Made by a program: the position numbers and the translations under genes. The notes beneath the pieces are model-generated. The model did not search any database. It was not told where the DNA came from and was given only the letters and a program-made list of their open reading frames with translations. DNA of 64,000 nucleotides from contig NZ_RJAC01000011.1 in NCBI RefSeq assembly GCF_003999975.1, forward strand, positions 124,001-188,000, read 5' to 3'. Each line of letters starts with the position of its first letter. Within the stretch, counting starts at the first letter, position 1. This stretch comes from Actinoplanes solisilvae (GTDB taxonomy: Bacteria > Actinomycetota > Actinomycetes > Mycobacteriales > Micromonosporaceae). Shown here piece by piece: positions 21,818-29,879 of this stretch.

Positions 21818-23015
21818 GAACGTCGAGCGAGCGATCAAGGACATCGCGGCGGGCCGCGCGGTGATCGTGGTCGACAACGAGGACCGCGAGAACGAGGGTG
21901 ACCTGATCTTCGCGGCCGAGAAGGCCACCCCCGAGCTGGTCGCCTTCATGGTTCGTTACACGTCGGGCTACATCTGCGTGCCGATCACCGAGGACGAGGC
22001 CGACCGTCTCGACCTGCCGCCTATGTTCCACACCAACCAGGACGCGCGCGGCACGGCGTACGCGGTGACGGTCGATGCCCGCGAAGGCGTGGCCACGGGC
22101 ATCTCGGCGACCGACCGGGCCCGTACGATCCGGCTGCTGGCCTCGCCCGAGACCCGGCCCAGTGACCTGTCGCGCCCCGGCCACGTGGTGCCGCTGCGGG
22201 CCAAGTCCGGTGGTGTGCTGCGCCGCCCGGGCCACACCGAGGCCGCCATCGACCTGTCCGTGCTGGCCGGGCTGCGTCCCGCCGGTGTGCTCTGCGAGAT
22301 GGTCAACGACGACGGCACCATGCAGCGCCGCCCCGACCTCGAGAAGTTCGCCGCCGAGCACGACCTCGCGCTGATCAGCATCACCGACCTGATCGAGTAC
22401 CGCCGGCACCGTGAGACCCAGGTCGAGAAGGTGGTCGAGACCCGGCTGCCCACCGAGCACGGCGTTTTCACCGCGGTCGGCTACCGGGCCAAGGTCGACG
22501 AGGGCGAGCACGTGGCGCTGGTCTTCGGCGAGATCGGCGACGGCGAGGACGTGCTGGTGCGGGTGCACTCCGAGTGCCTTACCGGAGATGTCTTCGGCTC
22601 GCAGCGCTGCGACTGCGGCCCCCAGCTCGACGCCGCCCTCGACAAGGTGGCCGAGGCGGGCCGGGGCGTCGTGCTCTACATGCGCGGGCACGAGGGCCGG
22701 GGGATCGGGCTGCTGCACAAGCTGCAGGCCTACCAGCTGCAGGACCGCGGGTTCGACACGGTCGACGCGAACCTCGAGCTGGGCCTGCCGGCCGACGCCC
22801 GTGACTACGGCACCGGGGCCCAGATCCTCTACGACCTCGGGGTGCGTTCGATGCGGCTGCTCACCAACAACCCGGCCAAGCGGGCCGCGCTGGAAGGCTA
22901 CGGGCTGACCGTGCTGGGGCGGGAGGCGCTGCCCGTGCGGCTGCACCCCGAGAACGTGCACTACCTGCGGACCAAGCGGGACCGCATGGGGCACCTGTTC
23001 GAGGCGTTGGGCTGA
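21810..23015 (+). CDS. ribBA: 3,4-dihydroxy-2-butanone 4-phosphate synthase / GTP cyclohydrolase II
   Basis: Supplies both precursors of the riboflavin pathway. The RibB part (about residues 1-200) has DNEDRENEGDLIFAAE and GHTEAAIDL. The RibA part (about 205-401) has the zinc site SECLTGDVFGSQRCDC, the arginine stretch YMRGHEGRGIGL, and DLGVRSMRLLTNNPAK. 401 residues with both active sites complete. Starts eight bases before the ribE stop. Confidence 0.96.
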   Translation: MFENVERAIKDIAAGRAVIVVDNEDRENEGDLIFAAEKATPELVAFMVRYTSGYICVPITEDEADRLDLPPMFHTNQDARGTAYAVTVDAREGVATGISATDRARTIRLLASPETRPSDLSRPGHVVPLRAKSGGVLRRPGHTEAAIDLSVLAGLRPAGVLCEMVNDDGTMQRRPDLEKFAAEHDLALISITDLIEYRRHRETQVEKVVETRLPTEHGVFTAVGYRAKVDEGEHVALVFGEIGDGEDVLVRVHSECLTGDVFGSQRCDCGPQLDAALDKVAEAGRGVVLYMRGHEGRGIGLLHKLQAYQLQDRGFDTVDANLELGLPADARDYGTGAQILYDLGVRSMRLLTNNPAKRAALEGYGLTVLGREALPVRLHPENVHYLRTKRDRMGHLFEALG

Positions 23016-23065
23016 TTTCGCGTCGGCCAACGGCGAAAATCCGTACTACACGATGAGGGAGAGAC

Positions 23066-23542
23066 ATGGCCGGCTTCGGTGATCCGCATATGGAGACGGT
23101 GGACGCCGCCGGGCTGCGGCTCGGCATCGTCGGCGCGCGCTGGCACTCCGACCTGGTCGATCACATGATCGAACGGGCGAAGGCGGCCGCGGAGGCCTGC
23201 GGCGTGACCGACGTGGTGGTGTCGCGCGTGGTGGGCTCGGTCGAGCTGCCGATCATCGCGCAGGCGCTGGCCGGGAGCTGCGACGCGGTGGTGGCGTTCG
23301 GCGTGGTGATCAAGGGCGAGACCGACCACTACGCGTACGTGAACGACTCGGTCACCTCCGGGCTGACCAGGGTCGCGCTCGACGAGCGGACCCCGGTCGG
23401 CCACGGCGTGCTCACGGTGCACAGCCTCGGGCAGGCCCGCGATCGGGCCGGGCTCGAGGACTCGATAGAGGACAAGGGCTGGCAGGCGACGGTGGCCGTG
23501 CTCGACACGGCTTTGGCCCTGCGGGAGCTGGGCAAGCCCTGA
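23066..23542 (+). CDS. ribH: 6,7-dimethyl-8-ribityllumazine synthase
   Basis: Condenses the two RibBA/RibD products into lumazine; forms large cage assemblies in many bacteria. 158 residues with GIVGARWHSDLVDHMIERA, GVVIKGETDHYAYVNDSV containing the catalytic histidine, and PVGHGVLTV. The phosphate-loop neighbourhood is slightly unusual (GETDHYAYV where GxTPHFDYV is common, and GHGVLT where G[FN]GVLT is usual), but the key residues are kept. Last gene of the rib operon, 50 bases after ribBA. Confidence 0.95.
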   Translation: MAGFGDPHMETVDAAGLRLGIVGARWHSDLVDHMIERAKAAAEACGVTDVVVSRVVGSVELPIIAQALAGSCDAVVAFGVVIKGETDHYAYVNDSVTSGLTRVALDERTPVGHGVLTVHSLGQARDRAGLEDSIEDKGWQATVAVLDTALALRELGKP

Positions 23543-23548
23543 GGCTTC

Positions 23549-23929
23549 TCAGCCCTTCGTCAGACGGACGTTCGCGGTGAACGGCGGGCCGCCGGTGACC
23601 AGCATCGACAGGCTGGCCCGGCCCCGCTCGAACGGTGCGCCGAGGACGCTCGCGGTGACCCGGGCCATCGCGAGCGCCCCGCAGTCCAGCTCCTCGGTGG
23701 TGGTGCCACCGGCGAGCAGGCCGTCGTCGCGCACCTGGGCGATCGAGACGGTGACCGTGCCGGTGGTGTCCTCGGGGCAGGTGACGCCGTAGGAGACGTC
23801 CACGGCGGCGCCCTTGGCGACGAGGAGCGTCCAGAGGATCTCGACCTCGGGCCCGGCGGCGCGAGCCGGGGCCGCGTCGAGGACGATCGTGAGCAGGGCG
23901 GCACTCAGAATCGCAACGATCTTCCGCAT
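23549..23929 (-). CDS. Small secreted protein, unknown function
   Basis: 126 residues with a clear signal peptide (MRKIVAILSAALLTIVLDAAPARA, cut after ARA). The mature chain is about 100 residues, beta-rich, with one cysteine near each end of the middle part (VTCPED and LDCGA), probably one disulfide. No known catalytic motif. It shares layout with the gene just upstream (signal, single TCP motif, conserved spacing, FERG versus FLRG near the end), so the two look like diverged duplicates. ATGA overlap with that gene indicates joint translation. Confidence 0.75.
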   Translation of the reverse strand: MRKIVAILSAALLTIVLDAAPARAAGPEVEILWTLLVAKGAAVDVSYGVTCPEDTTGTVTVSIAQVRDDGLLAGGTTTEELDCGALAMARVTASVLGAPFERGRASLSMLVTGGPPFTANVRLTKG

Positions 23930-24333
23930 CAGCTGATCCGAATCGTCTCGTCGAACGGGATGGTCTCGCAGCCGGTGTCGTCGCAGACCGTGCGTACGGT
24001 CGTGGCGGTGGCCGGCCCGCGCAGGAAGATCGCGCCGATCGGGTTGCGGAGCACGCGCAGCTCGATGGTCTGAGCCGCGCCGGTGCAGTCCGCCTTCTTC
24101 TGGCGGGTGCCCTGCGCGATTCGCGTGTCGTTCACGGCGGTGACCGTGACGACGACCTTGATGGTGGCGCCGGCCGGGCAGGTCGCGTCCAGTGTGACGA
24201 CGACCCGCTCACCGGCCGCGGCCCGCTCGGCGGTGACGATGCGCGTGCTTGACGGGCCGGTGGCGGCCTGCGCCGACGGCGCTATCAGAAGAGTGGCGAT
24301 CAGGACGGCAAGAAATGCGGTGAAACGACGCAT
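23929..24333 (-). CDS. Small secreted protein, unknown function (paralogue of next gene)
   Basis: 134 residues. Signal peptide MRRFTAFLAVLIATLLIAPSAQA, then a beta-rich chain beginning ATGPSSTRIV with DATCPAGATIKVVVTVTAV, a free-standing KKADCTG, and a C-terminal pair VCDDTGC. The fold may be immunoglobulin-like, but that is a guess from the strand pattern. First gene of a two-gene unit opposite ribH. No anchor or sorting signal is seen, so it is probably released. A hairpin GCCGCC/GGCGGC lies upstream at about 24360-24382. Confidence 0.75.
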   Translation of the reverse strand: MRRFTAFLAVLIATLLIAPSAQAATGPSSTRIVTAERAAAGERVVVTLDATCPAGATIKVVVTVTAVNDTRIAQGTRQKKADCTGAAQTIELRVLRNPIGAIFLRGPATATTVRTVCDDTGCETIPFDETIRIS

Positions 24334-24453
24334 AGCGGTCCTCTCAGTAGAGCAGAGGGCCGCCTCCCCGTTTTCGGCGGCTCACCCCCGTGCCCGCCGT
24401 AGCACCATGTCATGACCCCGCTACCGAGCGCCACATCATTACATTCAAATGTC

Positions 24454-25194
24454 TTAAAGCCGACCGGCCTCGATGATGCGGGCCAGGAACTGGCGGGTGC
24501 GGGCCTCCACCGGGTCGCCCAGCACCTGCTCGGGCGGGCCCTGTTCGAGGACGCGCCCGTTGTCGAGGAAGGCCACCCGGTCGGCCACCTGGCGTGCGAA
24601 GCCCATCTCGTGGGTCGCGAGCACCATCGTCACGCCCTCGCCCTTGAGGTCGCGGATCATCGTCAGCACCTCGCCGACCAGCTCCGGGTCGAGCGCCGAG
24701 GTCACCTCGTCGAGCAGCAGCAGCCGCGGGCTGTTGACCAGCGCCCGCACGATCGCCACCCGCTGTTGCTGCCCGCCCGAGAGCCGGTCGGGATAGCTGC
24801 CCGCGTGATTGAGCAGCCCCACCCGGGCGAGCCATTCGCGTGCCTGTTCCCGGGCGTCGGCGGCGGGTTTCCGGAAGACGCGGACCGGCGCGAGCGTGAT
24901 GTTGTCGAGCACCGTCATGTGCGGGAACAGGTTGTACGACTGGAAGACCAGACCGATCTTCTGCCGTACGCGGTCCGGATCGATCCGCGGATCGGTGATG
25001 TCCTCGCCGTCCAGCGTGATCGTCCCGTCGTCGATCTCGGTCAGCAGGTTCACACAGCGCAGCAGGGTCGACTTGCCCGAGCCGGAGGCGCCGATCAGGG
25101 CCACCACCTCGTGCTCGTCCACGGCCAGGTCGAGCCCGTCGAGCACCACGGCCGGCCCGAACGTCTTCCGCACGCCGGTGCATTCGAGCAACAT
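24454..25194 (-). CDS. Polar amino acid ABC importer, ATP-binding subunit
   Basis: ATPase of a GlnQ/HisP-type importer. Walker A GASGSGKST, signature LSGGQQQR, Walker B LLLLDEVTSALDP, H-loop ATHEMGF. 246 residues. The ATG at 25194 overlaps the permease stop (ATGA), and the protein begins MLLECTGVRKTFG as expected. Third gene of a binding protein-permease-ATPase operon. The substrate is probably a polar amino acid such as glutamate, glutamine or histidine; the sequence does not decide. Confidence 0.93.
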   Translation of the reverse strand: MLLECTGVRKTFGPAVVLDGLDLAVDEHEVVALIGASGSGKSTLLRCVNLLTEIDDGTITLDGEDITDPRIDPDRVRQKIGLVFQSYNLFPHMTVLDNITLAPVRVFRKPAADAREQAREWLARVGLLNHAGSYPDRLSGGQQQRVAIVRALVNSPRLLLLDEVTSALDPELVGEVLTMIRDLKGEGVTMVLATHEMGFARQVADRVAFLDNGRVLEQGPPEQVLGDPVEARTRQFLARIIEAGRL

Positions 25195-26081
25195 CAGGTC
25201 CCCGCGTTCTGCCGTCGGGCGGCGCGCAGCGTCACATAGTCGGTGATCCCGATCAGCGGCAGCGCCAGAAGCACGAAAAGCACACCGGCCACCACGTACG
25301 GGGTGAAGTTGGCCGTTCCCATCTGGTCGATCTGCGCGGCCCTGATCGCATCGATCGGCCCGGCCAGCGAGATCAGTCCCACGTCCTTCTGCATGGCCAC
25401 CGTGTCGTTGAGCAGCGGAGGAGCCGACCGCCGGACGGCCTGGGGCAGCACCACGTGCCGCATGGCCTGGCGATAGCTGAGCCCGAGCGAGCGGGCCGCC
25501 GCGACCTGGCTCGGATGCACCGACTCGATGCCGGCCCGGAACACTTCGGCCAGATAAGCGCCGTACGTGATCACGATGGCCGCGCCGCCCAGCACGGTGA
25601 CGCTCGGCGTGCCCTGCAACCGCAGCCCGGGGATGCCGAACGCGAACAGGTAGATCACGATGATCAGCGGCAGGCCGCGGAACGAGTACGTGTAGCCCGT
25701 CGCCAGCGCGCGCACCGGGAAGAAGACCGGGCCGCGCAGCGTACGCATCGTCGCGATCAGCAGCCCGAGCGCCAGCGCGCACAGGGCGCAGACGACGAAG
25801 AGCCGGATGTTGAGCCACAGCCCCTGCAGGATCGGGGCGAACGACTCGCGGGCCATCTCGCCGTTGAAGAAGGCCTGCCGTACGCGGTCCCACCCGGGCG
25901 CGCCCGTGATGAGGAACCCGAGCAGCGTGCCGAGGACCGCGGTGGACAGCGCGGCCAGCAGCACCGACCGGACCGCCTGCCGCTTGCGATAGGCGATCCG
26001 GCCCTGCTGTACCGCGCTCGGGTGGGGACCTCGGTCTTTAGGCATTTTTTGGGTGGTGGGCGGGGTGGTTGGATGGGTCAC
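25194..26081 (-). CDS. Polar amino acid ABC importer, permease subunit
   Basis: HisM/GlnP-type inner-membrane component, 295 residues, with about five transmembrane helices (for example LLAALSTAVLGTLLGFLI and LFVVCALCALALGLLIA). The ATPase-contact EAA loop is EVFRAGIESVHPSQVAAARS followed by LGLSYRQAMRHVVLPQAVR. GTG 26081 is chosen because it overlaps the binding-protein stop (GTGA); earlier starts would lie inside that gene. One permease gene implies a homodimeric channel. Confidence 0.92.
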   Translation of the reverse strand: MTHPTTPPTTQKMPKDRGPHPSAVQQGRIAYRKRQAVRSVLLAALSTAVLGTLLGFLITGAPGWDRVRQAFFNGEMARESFAPILQGLWLNIRLFVVCALCALALGLLIATMRTLRGPVFFPVRALATGYTYSFRGLPLIIVIYLFAFGIPGLRLQGTPSVTVLGGAAIVITYGAYLAEVFRAGIESVHPSQVAAARSLGLSYRQAMRHVVLPQAVRRSAPPLLNDTVAMQKDVGLISLAGPIDAIRAAQIDQMGTANFTPYVVAGVLFVLLALPLIGITDYVTLRAARRQNAGT

Positions 26082-26950
26082 GTCAGCTCGGGAGCGCCGC
26101 CGGTGTCGGCCAGCCAGGTCTTCTCGAGCACGGCCAGCGTGCCGTCCTGCCGCAGCTGGTCGACCGCCGTGCTCACGCACTGGGTCAGCGCCGAGCCCTT
26201 GTCGAGCACCAGACCGAACTGCTCGGGCACGCCGACCTGCGGGAGCTGGCCGACGATGACGCCGTCCTTCAGTTCGGCGCCGGTCATGTAGAACGCGGTC
26301 GGCAGGTCGACCACGATGCCGTCGACCGTGCCGTTCTCGAGCGCGGCCTTGGCGTCGTCGTTGTTGTTGTAGACCGACGGCTGCTGGGTGGGCTTGATCA
26401 CCTCGGTCAGGGCCGTGTAGCTCGTTGTGCCGACCTGGGCGCCGAGCTTCGCGTTCTTGAGCTCCGCGATCGTCTTGGCCCCGGCGATCTTCGAACCCTT
26501 CGTGGTGATCACCGTCTGGCGCACCAGGTAGTAGGGCGACGAGAAGTCGACCGCGTTACGCCGTTCGGGGGTGATCGAGAATTGGTTGATGTCGAAGTCG
26601 AACGCCTTCGGGCCCGGGGCGATGGCGTTGTTGAACGTCACCGACGTCCACGTCACGTTCCCGGGCGAGTAGCCGAGGCGCTGCGCGACCTGGTAGGCCA
26701 CGGCGGACTCGAAGCCCTTGCCGTTCTTCGGGTCGTTGTCGGAGAACCACGGCGCGTACGCCGGGTTGTCGGTGCCGATCGTCAGCTTGCCGGCCGTCCG
26801 GGTCGGCAGCGCACCGGCCGGGCAGGCGTCCGCGGAGGCGGTAGCGGACGAGGTGGGAGCGGCTGTGTCATCGACGGGGGAGCACGCCGACAGGGCGGCG
26901 AGGGCGAGGACGGCGCCACCGGTCGTGAGAAGGGTGAATCGGCTGACCAT
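26078..26950 (-). CDS. Polar amino acid ABC importer, substrate-binding lipoprotein
   Basis: Extracellular solute receptor, family 3. The signal peptide ends with lipobox LSAC (Cys about 23), then a Thr/Ser/Ala linker and a two-lobed domain: KLTIGTDNPAYAPWF, GFESAVAYQVAQRLGY, FDFDINQFSITPERR, LGAQVGTTSYTALTEV and DGIVVDLPTAFYM. 290 residues. Its ATG is seven bases after a -10-like TAGGCT, so the operon message may be leaderless. Confidence 0.93.
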   Translation of the reverse strand: MVSRFTLLTTGGAVLALAALSACSPVDDTAAPTSSATASADACPAGALPTRTAGKLTIGTDNPAYAPWFSDNDPKNGKGFESAVAYQVAQRLGYSPGNVTWTSVTFNNAIAPGPKAFDFDINQFSITPERRNAVDFSSPYYLVRQTVITTKGSKIAGAKTIAELKNAKLGAQVGTTSYTALTEVIKPTQQPSVYNNNDDAKAALENGTVDGIVVDLPTAFYMTGAELKDGVIVGQLPQVGVPEQFGLVLDKGSALTQCVSTAVDQLRQDGTLAVLEKTWLADTGGAPELT

Positions 26951-26957
26951 GTCCGGC

Positions 26958-26963
26958 AGCCTA
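26958..26963 (-). promoter_or_regulatory. -10 element of the amino acid importer operon
   Basis: Read on the minus strand, TAGGCT is followed by seven bases and the ATG of the binding protein gene. This predicts a transcript starting at or one base before the start codon. Confidence 0.45.
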
Positions 26964-27026
26964 GGCCACGTCTCACCTGCTGGGGCCGTTCGTCGCCATC
27001 CCGTGACGAGTTGGCAAAATGGCCGC

Positions 27027-27290
27027 GTGAAGACGTTCGAAGAGCTGTTCGCCGAGCTTCAGGCGAAGGCGGCGGAGCGAACCCCCGGTTCGTCCACCGT
27101 CGCCGCGCTGGAGCGCGGAGTCCACTTCATCGGGAAAAAGGTCGTCGAAGAGGCGGCCGAGTCCTGGATGGCCGCCGAGCACGAAGGCCCCGAGCGGGCC
27201 GCCGAGGAGATCTCCCAGCTGCTCTACCAGGCCCAGGTTCTGATGATCGCGACCGGCCTCGACCTCAAGGACGTGTATCGACATCTGTGA
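27027..27290 (+). CDS. hisE: Phosphoribosyl-ATP pyrophosphatase
   Basis: Hydrolyses phosphoribosyl-ATP to phosphoribosyl-AMP, second step of histidine synthesis. 87-residue all-alpha MazG-like protein: KTFEELFAELQAKAAERTPGS, then KVVEEAAESWMAAEHEG with the metal-binding ExxE. GTG 27027 follows a -10-like CAAAAT (27015-27020) by six bases with no ribosome site, suggesting a leaderless message. Divergent from the ABC importer and followed by hisG, the usual actinobacterial hisE-hisG pair separate from the main his operon. Confidence 0.95.
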   Translation: MKTFEELFAELQAKAAERTPGSSTVAALERGVHFIGKKVVEEAAESWMAAEHEGPERAAEEISQLLYQAQVLMIATGLDLKDVYRHL

Positions 27291-27335
27291 CGTGCCTCTC
27301 CGCCTCGACCACACACGTTGAAGGAGCACGTCGAA

Positions 27336-28178
27336 ATGCTGCGCATCGCCGTCCCCAACAAGGGCACCCTGTCCCAGCCCGCGTCGCAGATGCTGCGCGA
27401 CGCCGGTTACCGCCAGCGCACCGATCCGAAGGACCTCGTCTGCCGCGACGAGGCGAACAACGTCGAGTTCTTCTACCTGCGCCCGCGCGACATCGCCACG
27501 TACGTGGGGTCGGGCGATCTCGACCTGGGCATCACCGGCCGTGACCTGCTCGTCGACTCGGGCGTCCCGGCCACCGAGGTGCTCGACCTGAACTTCGGTG
27601 GGGCCACCTTCCGCTGGGCCGCCCCGGCCGGCTCGCTCACCTCGGCCGAGGAGGTCGGCGGGCGGCGCATCGCCACCGCCTACCCCGGAGTGGTCGAGCG
27701 CTGGCTGGCCGAGCACGAGCTCAAGGCCGACGTCGTGCGGCTCGACGGCGCGGTCGAGAACGCGGTACGCCTCGGCGTCGCCGACGTGATCGCCGACGTG
27801 GTCGAGACCGGCGCCACGCTGCGGCAGGCCGGGCTGGTCACGCTGGGGGAGCCGCTGCTGCGCTCGTCGGCGATCCTGATCGGCCGGGCCGACCGTGACA
27901 CCGCCGCGGCGGCCCAGCTCGTCCGGCGTCTCCAGGGGGTGCTGGTGGCCCGGGGCTACGTCATGCTCGCCTACGACGTGCGCGCCGACCTGCTCGACGA
28001 GGCCACCGGTCTGACGCCGGGCTTCGAGTCGCCGACGGTGTCGCCGCTGCACCGCGAGGGGTGGGTCGCCGTCCAGGCGATGGTGCCGCGCGCGGGGGTG
28101 CACCGCACGATGGACGAGCTCTACGAGCTGGGCGCCCGGGCCATCCTGGTCACCGATATTGCGAACTGCCGACTGTGA
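27336..28178 (+). CDS. hisG: ATP phosphoribosyltransferase, long form
   Basis: Commits ATP and PRPP to histidine synthesis. 280 residues with a catalytic periplasmic-binding-like core (MLRIAVPNKGTLSQPA, GSGDLDLGITGRDLL, GVADVIADVVETGATLRQAGL) and the extra C-terminal ACT-like domain that binds histidine for feedback inhibition (GWVAVQAMVPRAGVHRTMDEL). ATG 27336 follows AAGGAG. Overlaps the next gene by four bases (GTGA). Confidence 0.96.
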   Translation: MLRIAVPNKGTLSQPASQMLRDAGYRQRTDPKDLVCRDEANNVEFFYLRPRDIATYVGSGDLDLGITGRDLLVDSGVPATEVLDLNFGGATFRWAAPAGSLTSAEEVGGRRIATAYPGVVERWLAEHELKADVVRLDGAVENAVRLGVADVIADVVETGATLRQAGLVTLGEPLLRSSAILIGRADRDTAAAAQLVRRLQGVLVARGYVMLAYDVRADLLDEATGLTPGFESPTVSPLHREGWVAVQAMVPRAGVHRTMDELYELGARAILVTDIANCRL

Positions 28179-28636
28179 GTACTCTCGTGGACGTGCCGAA
28201 CGTGACCTATCGCCCCAAGAAGATCCGTTGGGTGGCCTATCCGGTCGCGGGTGCGGTGGTCGTGCTCTTCACCGTGCTCAGCTTCGGGCTGCACGGGTCG
28301 GCCGGGTTCAGCAACTCGGGCTCGTTCCAGCGCGGCGACCAGGCCGCCATGATCGGGCTCGGCATCCTGATCGGGCTGGGCGTGCTGACCTTCCTGCGGC
28401 CGCGCGTGGTCGCGAACGCCGAGGGCATCAAGGTCCGCAACGTCGTCGGCGGCTACGACCTGCCCTGGTCGGTGGTGCGCAAGGTGCGGTTCGACCGCAA
28501 CTCGCCGTGGGCCCAGCTCGAGCTGCACGACGAGGAACAGATCTCGATCCACGCCCTGCAGGCCGCCGACAAGGACTATGCCGTCGAGGGTGTTCGCGAG
28601 CTGCGAAGACTGCACGCGGCGGCCGTCGACGCGTGA
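28175..28636 (+). CDS. PH-domain membrane protein
   Basis: 153 residues with two transmembrane helices (WVAYPVAGAVVVLFTVLSFG and MIGLGILIGLGVLTFL) followed by a bacterial PH-like domain (VVANAEGIKVRNVVGGYDLP, WSVVRKVRFD, WAQLELHDEEQISIHAL). Similar proteins in actinobacteria are annotated as low-molecular-weight antigen or PH domain protein; function unknown. GTG start overlaps the hisG stop, so it is coupled to hisG, a neighbourship common in the group. Confidence 0.85.
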   Translation: MSTLVDVPNVTYRPKKIRWVAYPVAGAVVVLFTVLSFGLHGSAGFSNSGSFQRGDQAAMIGLGILIGLGVLTFLRPRVVANAEGIKVRNVVGGYDLPWSVVRKVRFDRNSPWAQLELHDEEQISIHALQAADKDYAVEGVRELRRLHAAAVDA

Positions 28637-28650
28637 AGTTTCATACCTGG

Positions 28651-28968
28651 TAGGCTTGACGTCGTCGACCACGCCTGTTGTTGAGACAGGCGCGAAAGAG
28701 GAGCCCGCTGGTTCCCACCCGCCGCCTTTTCACTGAGGGCCGGGTCCGGTCACCTGAGTCCGGGGAATTTCCCGGGCTCGGGGCGCGTCCTTACAGGGGC
28801 GCCGATGACCGGTCGAGCGGGCCTTGGCATGCGCTGCCCTAGATTTTCTAGAGCTGAGCCAGCCGGGGCCTTCTGCTTTCCCGGCGCCCGTTGTCTGGGC
28901 GTGCGGGGCCGACCGACATTGGCAGCGTCCCCGCACCTGCGGGGGTGATCCCGTTCTTAGGAGGCCCC
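28651..28968 (+). promoter_or_regulatory. Long structured leader of the infC-rpmI-rplT operon
   Basis: No gene lies in the 332 bases between the PH-domain gene and infC. A -10-like TAGGCT at 28651-28656 starts it. Hairpins: CGCCTGT/ACAGGCG (28672-28692), GAGTCCGGG/CCCGGGCTC (28756-28779) and CCCCGCA-CCT-GCGGGG at about 28930-28945, just before the ribosome site. GGGGCCTT (28865-28872) can pair with GAGGCCCC (28961-28968), which includes part of the SD. Control by IF3 or L20 is known for this operon in other bacteria and is only inferred here. Confidence 0.55.
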
Positions 28969-29580
28969 ATCAGCGTCGAACCACGCGTTAACGAACAGAT
29001 CCGGGCTCGTGAGGTCCGACTGGTCGGCCCCGAGGGTGAGCAGGTGGGCATCGTCCCGCTCGAGCGCGCCCTTCAGCTGGCCGCGGACGTCGACCTGGAC
29101 CTGGTCGAGGTTGCTCCGATGGCGCGGCCGCCGGTGTGCAAGCTCATGGACTTCGGCAAGTTCAAGTACGAGAGCGCACTGAAGGCACGCGAAGCGCGGC
29201 GCAACCAGCAGCAGACCGTCATCAAGGAAATGAAGCTCCGCCCGAAGATCGACCCGCACGACTACGAGACCAAAAAGGGTCACGTGGTGCGGTTCCTCAA
29301 GGCGGGCGACAAGGTCAAGGTGACGATCATGTTCCGCGGTCGCGAGCAGAGCCGCCCCGAGCTGGGTTTCCGGCTCCTGCGCCGGCTCAGCGAGGAGATC
29401 TCGGAGCTGGGATTCGTGGAGGCAAGTCCGAAGCAGGACGGCCGAAACATGATTATGGTGCTGGCCCCGCACCGGGCGACGAAGGCCGCAGCCGTGGCCG
29501 CCAAGCCCACCCGTGAGGGACGCGAGGGCGAGGACGCCGTCGCGACGCCGGCGCCTGCTGCCGAAACCACCGCAGAGTAG
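28969..29580 (+). CDS. infC: Translation initiation factor IF-3, probable ATC start
   Basis: Binds the 30S subunit, checks the initiator tRNA-start codon pairing and blocks subunit joining. N-domain EPRVNEQIRAREVRLVGPEGEQVG, linker ARPPVCKLMDFGKFKYE, and C-domain RPKIDPHDYETKKGHVVRFL with FRGREQSRPELG. A strong AGGAGG (28959-28964) lies four bases before ATC, giving ISVEPRVN as in the family; ATG or GTG starts are absent nearby and the far upstream TTG 28891 has no ribosome site. Rare AUU/AUC starts in infC allow IF-3 to repress itself. 203 residues with an Ala/Glu/Thr-rich tail. Confidence 0.93.
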   Translation: MSVEPRVNEQIRAREVRLVGPEGEQVGIVPLERALQLAADVDLDLVEVAPMARPPVCKLMDFGKFKYESALKAREARRNQQQTVIKEMKLRPKIDPHDYETKKGHVVRFLKAGDKVKVTIMFRGREQSRPELGFRLLRRLSEEISELGFVEASPKQDGRNMIMVLAPHRATKAAAVAAKPTREGREGEDAVATPAPAAETTAE

Positions 29581-29590
29581 ACAGCTTTTT

Positions 29591-29626
29591 CGCACGTCGG
29601 GGGCCTGCTGGGCCCCCACACGTGCG
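29591..29626 (+). promoter_or_regulatory. Large hairpin between infC and rpmI
   Basis: CGCACGT-C-GGGGGCC pairs with GGCCCCC-AC-ACGTGCG around a five-base loop. It follows TTTTT and is not followed by a T-run, so it is more likely an mRNA-processing, protein-binding or attenuation structure than a simple terminator. It occupies most of the 69-base gap. Confidence 0.55.
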
Positions 29627-29649
29627 GAAAGATCAGAAAGAGGCTCCAA

Positions 29650-29844
29650 GTGCCTAAGTTCAAGCCCCACACCGGAACCGGCAAGCGGGTGAAGGTCACC
29701 GGTAAGGGCAAGATCGTCCGCGAGAAGGCCGGCAAGCGCCACCTGCTCGAGGGCAAGTCCTCGCACGTCACCCGGCGCATGACCGGCACCACCGTCGTCG
29801 CCGAGGCTGACCTCAAGCGAGTCAAGAAGCTGCTGGGCCGCTGA
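29650..29844 (+). CDS. rpmI: 50S ribosomal protein L35
   Basis: Small basic ribosomal protein, 64 residues: MPKFKPHTGTGKRVKVTGKG and HVTRRMTGTTVV are typical. GTG start at 29650; ribosome site AAAGAGGC. Lies between infC and rplT as in most bacteria. Confidence 0.97.
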   Translation: MPKFKPHTGTGKRVKVTGKGKIVREKAGKRHLLEGKSSHVTRRMTGTTVVAEADLKRVKKLLGR

Positions 29845-29879
29845 CGCGCGCCAGACCCGTCCCCTGTTAGGAGTTCGAA

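Noticed and set aside
28700..28730. tRNA-like GGTTCCCACCC in the infC leader
   Set aside because: No cloverleaf, acceptor stem or anticodon arm can be folded around it.
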